The notes beneath the pieces are model-generated. The model worked only from the letters and a program-made list of their open reading frames with translations. It did not search any database and had not been told where the DNA came from. Both the position numbers and the translations under genes were made by a program. From Pectinophora gossypiella (lineage: Eukaryota; Arthropoda; Insecta; Lepidoptera; Gelechiidae): DNA of 64,000 nt. Shown here piece after piece: positions 45,248 to 56,808 of the stretch. The stretch spans positions 186,001-250,000 of the forward strand of contig NW_026063270.1 in assembly GCF_024362695.1 (NCBI RefSeq), given 5' to 3'. How positions within the stretch are numbered: position 1 is the stretch's first letter; the number at the start of each line of letters is the position of its first letter.

Positions 45248-48200
45248 CCCGTTATGCTCCCTCTCATCTATCAGGCAATCGCGATATTGCTACCACTAGC
45301 GCCTCAAAAACATCCAAATGACATTTACCCGACATTGACAATCGAGGTATTTATTGAAAATCTCATACTTCCTATTGACATAAAAATATTCATTTAATTT
45401 TATTTTTATTCTTAAGTAGACTATAATACTAATGATGTTATTTATTTAATCAAATTCTATTTAATTTATCAAATCAGAACTGCAGAATTTTAGATAAAAA
45501 ATATATCCAATTTGTAGAATTTCTAAAAAGCCAAACACTTGCTCGACCATTTGCCTGACGTTTCTCGCACACATCTGCAATTTACATAATCTACACAAAC
45601 CAAGCTCCTCAACCTTATTGGCTGTTTCTCTGTGTACGCGAAAAGTGGCGTGACTTCTGGATTGTTCTATTTTAGGGTCTAAAACGCGTACAATACAACA
45701 CCTTGTCAACAATCCAAAAACGGTTCCGTTTTTGGAGACAAAAACCATGAATAATACCTAAATTCCTCTATATCTCTTAAACTGTGACAATTAGGTAGCT
45801 GAAACTTTCAAAAACAATGCATCTCCATTGCCGTCACAACTACAAATTCAAAGAAACACAATAAATCAAACATTTAAAAAGATCCCCCACTCTACAAACC
45901 CGATCCTCCAATGCATGTTTTGGCTTGTCATTAACAACGACAACATACTAGCAATATAAAATTCACGATCAATTCACGTTCATGTTTTTGTTCACTAAAT
46001 GTTCTTTCAATTGTAGGCACGGAACCCCTCAAAATAATGCGATTCACACTTGGCATTATTTTAGTTTTACTTTTTTTTCCATGATTTTTTCAATTTTCGC
46101 GAATTACAGTTCTAAAAAATTAGAATAATATTTTAAACGATAGGTACGAACTTCGTATGCTTTATAAATCAATTTCAACAAGAAATACTACGTAATATAG
46201 CTATTATTTTCAATTTTGTAAAATATACCAGCTCAAAACTCTTCATTCATATATTTTTACATCGACACCCTTTTGGTGCTTGCTACTCCCGCGAAAATTC
46301 AAACTATCCTAATGTCTATTTTTGTATTTTAAATAATTTTATTCCATAAATTCGTACATATTCTTTCAAAATAACATCCCTATCTCGAATCCTAATTAAC
46401 AAACTCTAAAATTTCGTATACCTTTTTATAATCTATGTATTCCTGTGACGTAAACTGAACATATCCTTCATTCATTCTCACAGTTAAACAAAACACTTGA
46501 ATCAAGTAGTGTGGTTTGTATTGTTTGGACAATTAGTGTACTTTTTGTGTTAAATATAATTATGAAACCTTTCAGATCGTGTTTAATACGACTACAGAAT
46601 AGTGGGAAACATAATGGAAGGAAGACAAAATAAGATGCAACGTACGGGTTTTAGCTACAATAATTAGTAAGATTGAAGACTTCTTGACGATGTTTATAAT
46701 GTATCCTATAAAATATTCACTCGCCAGGTAAGAAATTAATAAATACCTTTTGTATTCGTTAAGTATTTTATAGAGAAATTCGTAGTGCAAAAAGTCACTG
46801 TTTCAACCATTTGTTCCAATTTTTCTTATGATAATTTCAACTATCAAACAGCAATCAAGCAAAATTTTATTACTTAACTCCATGTGTGGGGAGATAGTTC
46901 TTATCAAGACTACAAGAATTATTTGAATCTGTTTAGGATTTATTGAGATATTAACAGATGAAATTTTTCAAATATTCCTTAGATTCCTACACATGCTCAG
47001 TCACTAACAACCTTGTTTTATTGATGAGTAATATAATAATTAGTAAATTACATACCTACCAGACATGAAATCAACCAATAGTTTCTGGACTGATAAATAA
47101 AATATAAAGTTATTAGCAAAACGGTTTCGGTTAAAACTGGCTTTCATGATGAGATTTGATCTCCCTTCATATTGTTTTGAGAATAAGAATGAATCCTACT
47201 CCTATTGTACTTACATGTTTTTATTAGTTTATTAGAGTCCTGTGAATCACAAATAATACCTGTAGAAACAATAAGCAAATGCAAGTCATTGTCTTAGTAG
47301 GTACTAGACAGTGGTTATGCTCACACATAGAATTTACCCCTAATTTCAGTTTGAATTACTTTCAGAATCGTCCAAAGATCCAGGAGGGACAGATATCTAC
47401 TCCAAACCTGGAATCTGTTGCAGAATATTAAAGAAAATTATGGGAAAACAAATTTGAATGACGGACAGATTTAGCAAGATGAAAGATTTAAGCCTACAAG
47501 CATGCTACTGTTTCTCACATCAAAGGTACATTGTTAATTATGAACATCAATAGTAAATAAAGCAGTTTTGGAGAAAAGTAGTATGTTTCATTAATAATAC
47601 CCTGGTTGATTATTTTTATTGATAACGTACAGCTCCATCTATTGGCAAGCTATGGTACTACAATGACTTCTAGCTATCAAGCTGCCTAGAATTGAAGTCC
47701 TGCTTTTCACAAATGTCAGTCCTTTTCCCACTCCATCTATGTACGAGTAGACGCACTTATCCAAATCTATTCTCTAATAGATGGCGTTAAATTTATAAGT
47801 TAATAAAAATAGTTGGCTTATAAAAAACATTAGATTCAAATTAAGAAATAAGTAGTTTCGTAATGGTATACATAAACATAAACAGCCTATATACGTCCCA
47901 CTGCTGGGCACAGACATACATAATGGTATAATCACTAGAATATCATTATCACTTCCATATTGGTTTGTAGATACATACATACATAAACTCACGCCCACCT
48001 CCCACCAGGGCAAGCAGAGACCACTGAATTCCATTTGTTTGTAGGTCTATGAAATTATTAAGCCTAAAGGTGAAACAAAGCCTACATGTTTCTCAAAGTT
48101 CCAATTATGGTTTTTCCCTGTCTAAAGTCTTAAAATTAAAAGAATATTATAATAATAAAAATATAAATTCAAAAAGATGAAAATAATAAATAAATGTCGA

Positions 48201-48341
48201 AAAAATATTTCACCTTTTAGTTACTGTTAAGTACTAACTTTTAGACAAATATTTGAACACATTATTGATGTACATTAAAGTTTATTGAAAATAAACTAGA
48301 TGACTCCAACCGCGACGATTATTGTGGTGCGTTCTGTTACA

Positions 48342-48353
48342 ATCGCCCCCTAA
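48342..48353 (-). promoter_or_regulatory. Gypsy-2 polypurine tract
   Basis: The minus strand reads TTAGGGGGCGAT immediately before the 3' LTR begins with TGTAAC. A purine run at this place primes plus-strand DNA synthesis in LTR retrotransposons. Confidence 0.7.
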
Positions 48354-49234
48354 ATTATTACGTAGTTTATCGTAGTGATAATTTATAAAAAATAAAAGAA
48401 ACACCACAATAACCTAGCCTTAAATAAATAAAGCAAACCTTTATATTACTATAAAGCAAATCTTTATATTACTATAATAAGATTTCCAACATCTTATTAA
48501 ACCTTTATTCAATCTTATATACAATGACAATTTATCTAATTTCCCCCCAGGAATGACCGCCCAACTCCCCTCCAGCTACATCTATCTCAGCGAATAAGTT
48601 CAAGATCTCAATGATCATCTTGTTAAAATTACTGAAGAAAGAAAATTTAGTTAAGTAGGTAGTTCATCAGAGGTAATTTAGTGACTCTAAAATGCTCTGA
48701 TAGATGCAACTGAGTCACTCCCCTGACCCAACGGATCCCCAAAACTTTTATTAAACATAATTTACAGCAACCAATACTATCAAATAGCAAAGCCATCAAT
48801 ATACGGTTTGGTTACTGTAACAAGTACAAAAAAATTTTAGTTGTAACTCTTTAATTTATATAAACCAAGTATCGTGATAAAATCACATGAATTTGTTTCA
48901 TACCTTATTAAATCCTTTATATCAAGGTAAGAAAATTACCTTCTAATTTCTGTTAAAGAAATAAAACTCAAAAAAACTATATTTCTGGCGTAACCACAAT
49001 TATATAAAGAAAAAAAATGTAAGTAATTATAAAGTTCAAATGAAAGTAATCTAAGTGTGATCTGAAATCAAAATTTCTACACAATAATAAAACTATCAAA
49101 ATGTTAAAATCAATGAAGTTACACTTTTATCATTTAATGATACGCTGAAAAGTACGTAATTTAGAAAAAAAAACACATACAAATAATTAAATGGAAAGTA
49201 AGTAATATAAAAATATGTACAACCTATTCTTATC
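48354..49234. other. Gypsy-2 3' non-coding region
   Basis: Between the pol stop and the purine tract lie about 880 bp of AT-rich sequence without an open frame of note. There is therefore no env gene at the place where errantivirus-type elements carry one. Confidence 0.6.
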
Positions 49235-52200
49235 CTATTTATAGTATTTATTCAAATGTATAGTATTAAAATTCCCTCTGATCTCTCCAGTAATAGGATT
49301 TATTAAGGTATATACATTTGGAAATGGCACAGCGGCAACTATGTATGGTCCCTCATACAAAAGTTCGAATTTCTTGGTCAACTTCTTTTCAGCAACAGAC
49401 TTATTTACTTTCCTAATTTTTACATAATCACCTATCTGAAATTCAATTAAACGATGTGACTTGTTGAATCTGGCTTGACGTTTAACACTATTATTTTTCA
49501 AATTCTCTATAACTTGTTCCCTAACTACATCGATATCCTTTGTTTTAACTAGATGCGGTAAACAATTATCAAAAGACATACTGTTACAAGTACCATACAA
49601 AATTTCGTTTGGAGTAAAACCGGTACTCTCATGATAAGTATTATTATACAAAGTCTCTATTTTATTCAAGATAGTAGCCCAACCTTTATGATTACTATGA
49701 CAATAAGTCCTGAATAATCGCCCTAACTCTTTATTTACTCGTTCAGTAGTGTTTGGCCTAGGATTACGAACAGTTGTATAAATTGGTTTGACACCAATAT
49801 CTCTTAACGCGTTTTTCCAACCATCACAACTAAATTGACTGCCATTATCAGTCATTACAACTTTAGGCTTGATGATTCTAGCAAATTGTTTTAATTTGGA
49901 AACAACAGCACGTGAAGAAGCGTATTTCAAATCGTAAAGTTTAACGAATTTACTGAAAGAGTCCTGTATCACTAAAATGTATGCTACGCCAAACCTTCCC
50001 TTGGGTAACGGACCATACAAGTCTGCCATTACCAAATCTCCTATTTGTTTTGTTACTATCGATTTACATTCACCAACATATTTAATGTTGTCGCTCTTGG
50101 ATACCTGGCAAAGATGACAACTTCTCAAAATAGCCTTAACTTCTCTACTCATTCTAAACCAATAGAACCGATCCTTCAAATACTTTAAAGTTTTATACGC
50201 CCCCGAATGTCCCATTTCCTCATGGACCTGTGTGACGACACTACGCCTTAATTCTGTCGGTAAATAAACTACCTGCTTATTACAATCAACATTAAAATAT
50301 ACTACATTATTTTTAATACAACAACGCTGTGCAATCTTTGCCAGTTTACCCTTACAATGTTGAGTATTAGAACTATTTACAATATTTACAATTGATTTTA
50401 CTTCGCTATCTTTTGATTGAAATAGAGAAATATTTTTCAAATTAACCATTAGTTCCTTATTTTTGCTGCTCTCCATATAATGAATCTCAGGACAAAATAC
50501 CTTATCTTCCTGTATCAATACTGTATCGGATGGAAACCTAGACAATACGTCAACAGCGACATTATCCTTCCCTTTTACGTGCTCGATAATGTAATCAAAC
50601 TGCTCAAGATAGAGTATCCAACGAATAATCCTGCTATTGTACAATTTCCAAGTTCTCACAAAAGTAAGAGCCTTATGATCCGTCCTAATAATTAACTTAG
50701 CTCCTCTCAAGTACGTTTCGAATTTCCTTAAACAATATATGATTGCCCAAAACTCCTGTTCAGTGACAGTCCATCTTAATTCAGCCCCTTTTAAAGCTCT
50801 ACTACAATACCCAAGTATCCTCATGTCTCCATCATCATCTAGCTGGAATAGAACTCCGGCTAACCCTACTCCTGAACTATCAGTCTGCAAATAAAACGGT
50901 TTAGACATATCTGGATGATGCAACATTATGGTTTTAAGAAAACTATCCTTTAACTTGTTGAAAGCGATCTGGGCTTCTTGCGTCCAAGTCCACGCTCGAT
51001 CTTTCCTCAACAACTGGCACAAAGGTTGAATAATACTATTATAATCTGGAATGAAGCGTCTATAATAGTTACAAAGCCCTAAAAATGCTCTTAAATGCTT
51101 TATTTTTTTAGGAACAGGAAAATTCTTTATGGATTCAACCTTTTCTGGATCTGTTTTAATCCCTTTTGTTGAAATAATGTGACCTAACATTTTAACTTCT
51201 TTACAAACGAACTTACACTTTTCAATATTACAAGTTAGACCTGCTGATTTTAATTTATTCAAAATGATGTTTATATGTTCCAAATGATCATCTAAGGTAC
51301 CTATCGTTAGAATAGCAAGATCATCTAAATAATTAACACAGAACTGTCTAACTTCCGGTCCTAGAATCATATCCATGGCCCTACTGAAACTTCCTACTGA
51401 GGTCTTAAGTCCTTGTGGAAGAACGTTGTACATATAAGATTTTCCATTAAAAGTGAAGCCTGTATACTTTTTACTATCTTCAGAAATCGGAATTTGGAAA
51501 TACGCGTTATTTAAATCTATTATGCTTATATAATTTACACCATGAAAGGAATTAAGAACATCTATCTGCATTGGAGGTGCTTCTGATTCAGATATCATAT
51601 GCTTATTTATTTCCCTAGCATCCAGTAGTACTCTTAGCGAACCATCTGGCTTTACGGTAAACGTCAATGGACTACTGTACGGAGTAGATCCCCTAGATAT
51701 TATTCCCATATCTACCATCTCCGCTAATTTTTCCTCCATTCGCGACCTGTATGAATAAGGAATTGGATACGAACGCTTGATAACAGGGGTGTGATCAGAC
51801 ATTTTTATTACATGTTCATAACAGTTCGCTCTACCTAACTTCTTAGTGAAAACTTCATCATGATTGCTTAAAACTTGTTTAAGTCTACTTAGTTCAATTT
51901 CCTCTAACGGAACACCTGTCTTGATTTCCTGCAGATATTTTTGAAAAGTCTGATCACTGTTAACCTTACTTATTTCACAAATGCCCTGGCCCTGAAATAT
52001 ATACTCAATAAATGGTATTAGCGTTTCACGTCCGTTTATACTAATGACCAATCCTATGAATGGCTTTTTCAATTGGATACTAGTCTGATTTAAAGTTAGC
52101 CAATCAAACCCGAGTATTACTGAATGTATCAAGTGTGGAACTATTAGAAAACTAACTTCAATTTCAATACTTCCGAATCTAACAGGTAACAAAACCATTT

Positions 52201-52754
52201 GTTGTATCTTCGTACTCTTTTGGCCTACCGCGCCGCGAATTTGTATAGGTTTAATAGGCAACATCGTTAATTTATTACCGATTTGACTATGCAAAGATTC
52301 CCAAAATGCTTCTGAAATACAAGTAATATCACTTCCGGTGTCAACAAGGCATACTACTTTCTGATTAAATATCTCAATTTCGATTTGTGATTTAATAATC
52401 TCTAGCCTATCCGTTGTAATCTTGTCTTCCTCATCGAATAAAGAAGATACCGTTTCAGTGTTAGTTACTGTACTTCTATCAATTTCCGATTGATCCTTCA
52501 ATGCATCTACAACCTGTAATTTCAGTTTATCTAAATTTACTATACTAATACCCGAACCAAAACCTGCTGTATTGGTTTGTCCACTTAAAATTATAGGTTT
52601 ACGCAATCCTGTATCGTGAATGCCTAATGTTTGTCCAGGTTCCCATCCGAATCCCAGCATGATATTTAACGCTACAGGAGCTAAATGTGCCCCTTTCCTA
52701 GTTGATGCAGCAGGGCGTTCTACATCAACCAAATCTAGTTTAAATTTTGTGAAT
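49235..52754 (-). CDS. Gypsy-2 Pol: G-patch, protease, reverse transcriptase, RNase H, integrase
   Basis: The frame is open from 52754 to 49235. It has no ATG near its start (first in-frame codon usually called is TTG at 52732), which fits translation as a gag-pol fusion. Residues counted from 52732: a G-patch-like segment 22-60 (MLGFGWEPGQTLG, GLRKPI, AGFG); aspartic protease VDTGSD (130-135) with VILGFDWL (205-212); reverse transcriptase about 310-520 with YLDD (468-471); RNase H with QTDSSG (D617), TEQEFWA (E658) and RTDHKAL (D685); integrase zinc finger HEEMGH and CHLC; catalytic D904 (MADLYG), D962 (TDNGSQF) and E997 (NTTERVNKE); GPY/F module YEGPYIV near 1126. All catalytic residues are present. 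Length is normal for Gypsy pol. Confidence 0.95.
52699..52744 (-). promoter_or_regulatory. -1 ribosomal frameshift signal between Gypsy-2 gag and pol
   Basis: The last gag codons read AAT TTA AAC TAG. The heptamer T TTA AAC (52738-52744) is in register for -1 slippage and lies directly before the UAG. After slippage the frame continues as FKLDLVDVER into pol. Eight bases after the heptamer, GTTGATG pairs with CATCAAC (7 bp, 15-nt loop). The loop's GCCC could pair with the downstream GGGC in AAAGGGGCAC to form a pseudoknot. Confidence 0.85.
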
Positions 52755-53778
52755 TATCATTAGTAACAGCAGATTCATTATTTGAAGAAACGTCCACAAC
52801 ATCTACAACATTAGCAGATTGTTGAACGGGAGGTTGATTGTTGTATTGCTTCTTCCGATTGAAATTATTCTTGTTACTACGATACTGTTGAGGTGCTGCA
52901 GAATGTTGTTGACGTTCGGTGTGCGGCACATAACTTGGTTGATTGTACTCGTAACTTGGTTGACGATTTAAATTGGTTTGTTTGTTGATGTCATCAAGCT
53001 TCCGCAGGAACTCTGTTGCCTCAAGAATTGATGTGCTTCGGCTCGTGGCCCATGCATACTGAACTTCACTCGGAAAATGATGCATGATGTCGCTGATCAG
53101 TTGTCTTTCTTGAATTGGATAAGTTAACATCTTGGCTTGTCCGCACAACGTAATGAAATGGCTCAGCATTGTTGATTTAGTACTATCCCAGGTATTGTGT
53201 ACTATTTGCCTTCTCAAATTATTTTGTTCAGCCTCTCCCCAATAAGTATCCAGGAAGTCCCTCTTGAAATCTTCTAGTTGAACCCATCTATCCTTGTATA
53301 TTCGTGCCCAGTTCCTTGTTTCTCCCTCTAAACATTCTATGATAAGATCGATAACATTCCCTGCGCCTGGTGGAATCTTTTTCAAATACGCCATTAAATC
53401 TTCGATGAATGTCACTGGATGTTTGTTCTTAGAAGGAAATTTCGGCTTCTCAGGTAGGACGTGGCTCATTGGATAGTAAATAGGTGCAACGCTGGAATGT
53501 GCAATTGGTGTGGAAGGTGTGTAATTGGCAACAGCCTCTTGAGAATGTGGTTCAGATAATTCTGTAGACGATCCCGTTGACGATGTAACTTTTATTTGTT
53601 GTTCAAGTTGTCCGATCTTAGTATTGATTGTGCTCATAGCACGTTGCATCATACGCGAGAAAATCTTGATGGGATTAACTTTCTGCTTTGATAAGGCAAT
53701 ACTAGGCGTAGCAGCTTCTACCACATTGGTATTTTTGCGCGCTTGGGCAGCTCTGGTCTTCTTAGTTTCTTTTGGCAT
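52735..53778 (-). CDS. Gypsy-2 Gag
   Basis: The ATG at 53778-53776 (MPKETKKTRAAQARK) gives 347 residues. The open frame begins a little upstream at a GTG, which is less likely. A basic N-terminus is followed by a possible coiled stretch (STINTKIGQLEQQI). Then comes a retrotransposon gag core from about residue 125: PVTFIEDLMAYLKKIPP, LIIECLEGETRNWARIYKD, FKRDFLDTYWGEAEQNNLRR, LISDIMHHFPSEVQYAW. The C-terminus is Gln/Asn-rich and basic (QQYRSNKNNFNRKKQ). No CCHC zinc knuckle is present. The ORF ends in UAG directly after the slippery heptamer. Gag forms the particle and binds the genomic RNA; here the basic tail would have to do the RNA binding. Confidence 0.88.
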   Translation of the reverse strand: MPKETKKTRAAQARKNTNVVEAATPSIALSKQKVNPIKIFSRMMQRAMSTINTKIGQLEQQIKVTSSTGSSTELSEPHSQEAVANYTPSTPIAHSSVAPIYYPMSHVLPEKPKFPSKNKHPVTFIEDLMAYLKKIPPGAGNVIDLIIECLEGETRNWARIYKDRWVQLEDFKRDFLDTYWGEAEQNNLRRQIVHNTWDSTKSTMLSHFITLCGQAKMLTYPIQERQLISDIMHHFPSEVQYAWATSRSTSILEATEFLRKLDDINKQTNLNRQPSYEYNQPSYVPHTERQQHSAAPQQYRSNKNNFNRKKQYNNQPPVQQSANVVDVVDVSSNNESAVTNDNSQNLN

Positions 53779-54744
53779 TGTTATTAATTTATTATTTACC
53801 ACTTTTTAATATTTAGTTTAATGGAATCAAAATGTATGAAAGTAAATTAAAAAAGAAAAAAAAAATGAATCACTGTGGATGATTTCCACTATTAATTAAC
53901 TATTTACAAATGATTCACTATTTACACATAATTACACATTCACTAAAAAAAAAAAAACACTGATAAATGTTCACTATTACACAAAATCACTGTAACGTAC
54001 CTCTGTTACTTAATAATTTGTAATTAAAAAAAAAATCACTTTGCTTTTGTTATAGAAATTCACAGATCAGTTCTTATTTGCAGTTAACTAAATCTCTGGT
54101 CGATCTGAAAACTTAAATGTACTTAATTTCTATTTGTCAATTATTCGACAAACAGAATCAAGTGTAAAAATAATAATATAATAATAGCAATATTTAAGAA
54201 TAGGTAAGTATTTTGTTTTTTTTTTTCTATGAATACTACGATCATAATAATATATAAGTATACTCATATAAGTATACAAGTATCATAAAATGTTTCCTAA
54301 TTACTTCCCTAAATTTAAAATAAAATAAAATTACTTCTGCCTACTCCCTTAAAAACACAAACGTGGTAAAATTATAAATATGTAAAAGGGAATAATAATA
54401 TACACTAATTATAATATAATAATTAAAACGTAATGGAATACAATTAATTACCTAAAAATTTAAATAAATATAGACATTTAACCACTATTATTTTAATTAT
54501 TTTAAATTAAATTCGTTATTTAAGAAATAAATAAACAAAAGTAATAATCGAATAAAATAAAATATTAAAATAATTTATTAAATCCTATCAAGTTAAATCT
54601 AAATATAGAGATAATGATTTCAATACAACTAGCGCCATCTATGAGAGAACATTGGAACTAATGGAAGTAGGTCAAGTCAATAACCTAACCTATAATCCGG
54701 TCAACGACCACTTATCCCTGACCTCGGCAAAGACCTCGACTAAT

Positions 54745-54935
54745 GACCCCCGGTAACAATGACCTTGACCAATAAAACCGATCAATGACCCCGTGTCAAT
54801 GACCTGGTATCAATGACCTTGACCCATAAAACCAATCAATGACCCCGTGTCAATGACCCGGTATGAATGACCTTGACCAATAAACCGATCAATGACCCCG
54901 ATCATTGACCCTTCCGATTATTGACCTTGATCAAC
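54745..54935 (-). repeat. 54-bp tandem repeat carrying four TCAAGGTCA sites
   Basis: The plus strand has TGACCTTGA at 54760-54768, 54814-54822, 54868-54876 and 54922-54930, exactly 54 bp apart. On the sense strand each reads TCAAGGTCA, the consensus of FTZ-F1/NR5-type and ERR-type orphan nuclear receptors. Surrounding bases ('accgatcaatgaccccg') are less conserved in the last unit. Confidence 0.8.
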
Positions 54936-56404
54936 ACTAACCCTAGCTAAATTACCTACCTTGGTCAACAATAACCCTATTTAAATTACCCGCGTATCAC
55001 AACCGCGGTCATCAACACGTTTACGTTAATAAACTAAACATACAATAACAAGCAAATAAAACATTTAAAATCCCTATCTAATTTTAATCTAACTTATAAA
55101 AAAAATAATAATAATACGATAAAAAAAAACAAAACAATTAAATAATACATATCAACGCACTCTAACGGTGAACAACGGAACTAATAATTTGTCCGTCGAT
55201 ATGAGACTCTATGCGAAGTCTATCTAATAAAATGTCAAACTAATACTATTACTCGTCACCAGATGGCAGGCAAAATAAAGCATCTATACACGAACCGATT
55301 AATATCGATTTTAGTTTAGATCGATCGATTTTGTTAATTATTTTATTATAAAAGTAAGATAAACCTACATCAAAACGTCACAAATTACATTCTATAGCCA
55401 TAGATAAATTGTATCTATGAAAATACTAAATAAACACGCTTATTTAATAAAAAATGTTTGCCTTTGTCAAACTATGAACTTAAAACAAGGCTGTATGTAA
55501 GATGATCCTTGTCTACGTACTTAGATGAACCAAAAACAAACAAATTTAATGTCAGATTGACAACTGGAGAGATCCATCCGTTGTATTACGATTATTTCGT
55601 CGTGATTATTAAAGAAATCATTGTAAATAAGAAGATTCTACCTAGTAAAAACATATAAAAGATGACACAAGGTAATTATAAAAGTTTGGTTACTTAAAAT
55701 AATACGTTATTACATTGGAAAACCTTCACTTGCATCTGGTTCACAACACGCTTACAATGTTATTATATTTTGTTTTCAGTTATGCGCATGTTTCTACTTA
55801 ACCTACAGCTTCGGAATGATAATATAGCCCTGCCTAACTATGCAAGAATGAAACCCTACAATGCTAGCAAGTCAAAATGCCTATCGACCTACTACAACCC
55901 TAACCCTAGCCATACCTACACAGAAAATATGTAAATAGATACATAGGGCGGGATACCTGCACCATGAGACCTAAGGCAACAGGCGGATAGTGGAAAGGAG
56001 AAGGTATAGGAAGGATTTTCTTACTGCCAATCACACAGACTCATGTGACCGTGGTTAGGCTAAAGGTGTCTTGGCCACAGTAAGAGGATACTGAAAGTGA
56101 CACATAGAAAATAATATAAGCATGCACAGTGAAATAAAACAAAAATAATATGGACAAACACAGTGAAATTAAAGTGAAATAATAATAAAATAAAAACAAG
56201 CAGAATATGAAAACTGTACTTATTATAATATGAAATAATATTAGAATATTGATGATAACCAGTCTCTTATTTATAATAATTGATAATTAAAACATAAGAT
56301 TGAACCATTTTAACACAAACTTCACCCCTTTATGATATCAGGGTTGGTAGGTTAGTCTCAGACCCTTACTATTCACAAAAATAGAATGCCCCTTGCTGGA
56401 CATT

Positions 56405-56545
56405 TAAGATACATACATAGCTTCACACCCCCACATAATTCTCTAAGTACATACATAGCTTTACGCCCCCATATAATTCTTGAGGTACATACATAACTTT
56501 ACTCTCCACATCATTCTTGATGTACATACATAGCTTTACGCCTTT
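56405..56545 (-). repeat. About 38-bp tandem repeat near the primer site
   Basis: 'acatacatagctt' or a one-base variant occurs at 56411, 56449, 56487 and 56524, joined by 'tacgcccccatataattctt'-like linkers. Weaker versions continue to about 56755. Confidence 0.75.
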
Positions 56546-56793
56546 CCTAGGTTACATTAATACATACATAAACACTTCACACATTTATAAGCCCTAGTTT
56601 TACATACATACATATAAATTTTCACGCCCCCACTTTATTTTAACCATACATACACATCTTTATGTCTCCTTTAGATTACACATACATAAACATTTCACAT
56701 CTTTATAAACCCCTAGTTATATACACATACATATCAAATTTCACGCCCCCAAGACATCCAATCTTTTCCCAGCATTTGGGACCTCATATCCTG

Positions 56794-56805
56794 GTCACGG
56801 CACCA
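56794..56805 (-). promoter_or_regulatory. Gypsy-2 primer-binding site, tRNA-His type
   Basis: Three bases after the 5' LTR the sense strand reads TGGTGCCGTGAC, matching the complement of the 3' end of tRNA-His for 12 bases. The following CAGGAT departs from it. Confidence 0.7.
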
Positions 56806-56808
56806 AAT

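Larger units (their letters stand above)
42057..48341 (-). repeat. Gypsy-2 3' LTR, 6,285 bp
   Basis: This is the downstream LTR in transcription sense. It contains no convincing gene: the frames at 42954, 43198, 45461, 46572 and 47774 are short, motif-free, and repeat at +14,752 in the partner. It includes a two-unit tandem repeat (42956-43250), a SINE scrap (47880-47912) and a TATA box at 45239-45247. By that TATA box, U3 would be about 3.1 kb and R plus U5 about 3.15 kb. Confidence 0.9.
53803..56790 (-). other. Gypsy-2 long leader (5' untranslated region), 3 kb
   Basis: Between primer site and gag the element has about 3 kb without a convincing ORF. It is AT-rich apart from two tandem-repeat blocks (54745-54935 and 56405-56545, with weaker copies to 56755). 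A splice acceptor before gag is possible but I could not single one out. Confidence 0.7.

Noticed and set aside
42954..48034. Five frames in the Gypsy-2 3' LTR that recur exactly 14,752 bp downstream
   Set aside because: They are identical because the LTRs are identical. They are short, without motifs, and on both strands.
48354..49234. An env gene downstream of Gypsy-2 pol
   Set aside because: No open frame of useful length, no signal peptide or membrane segment in this interval.
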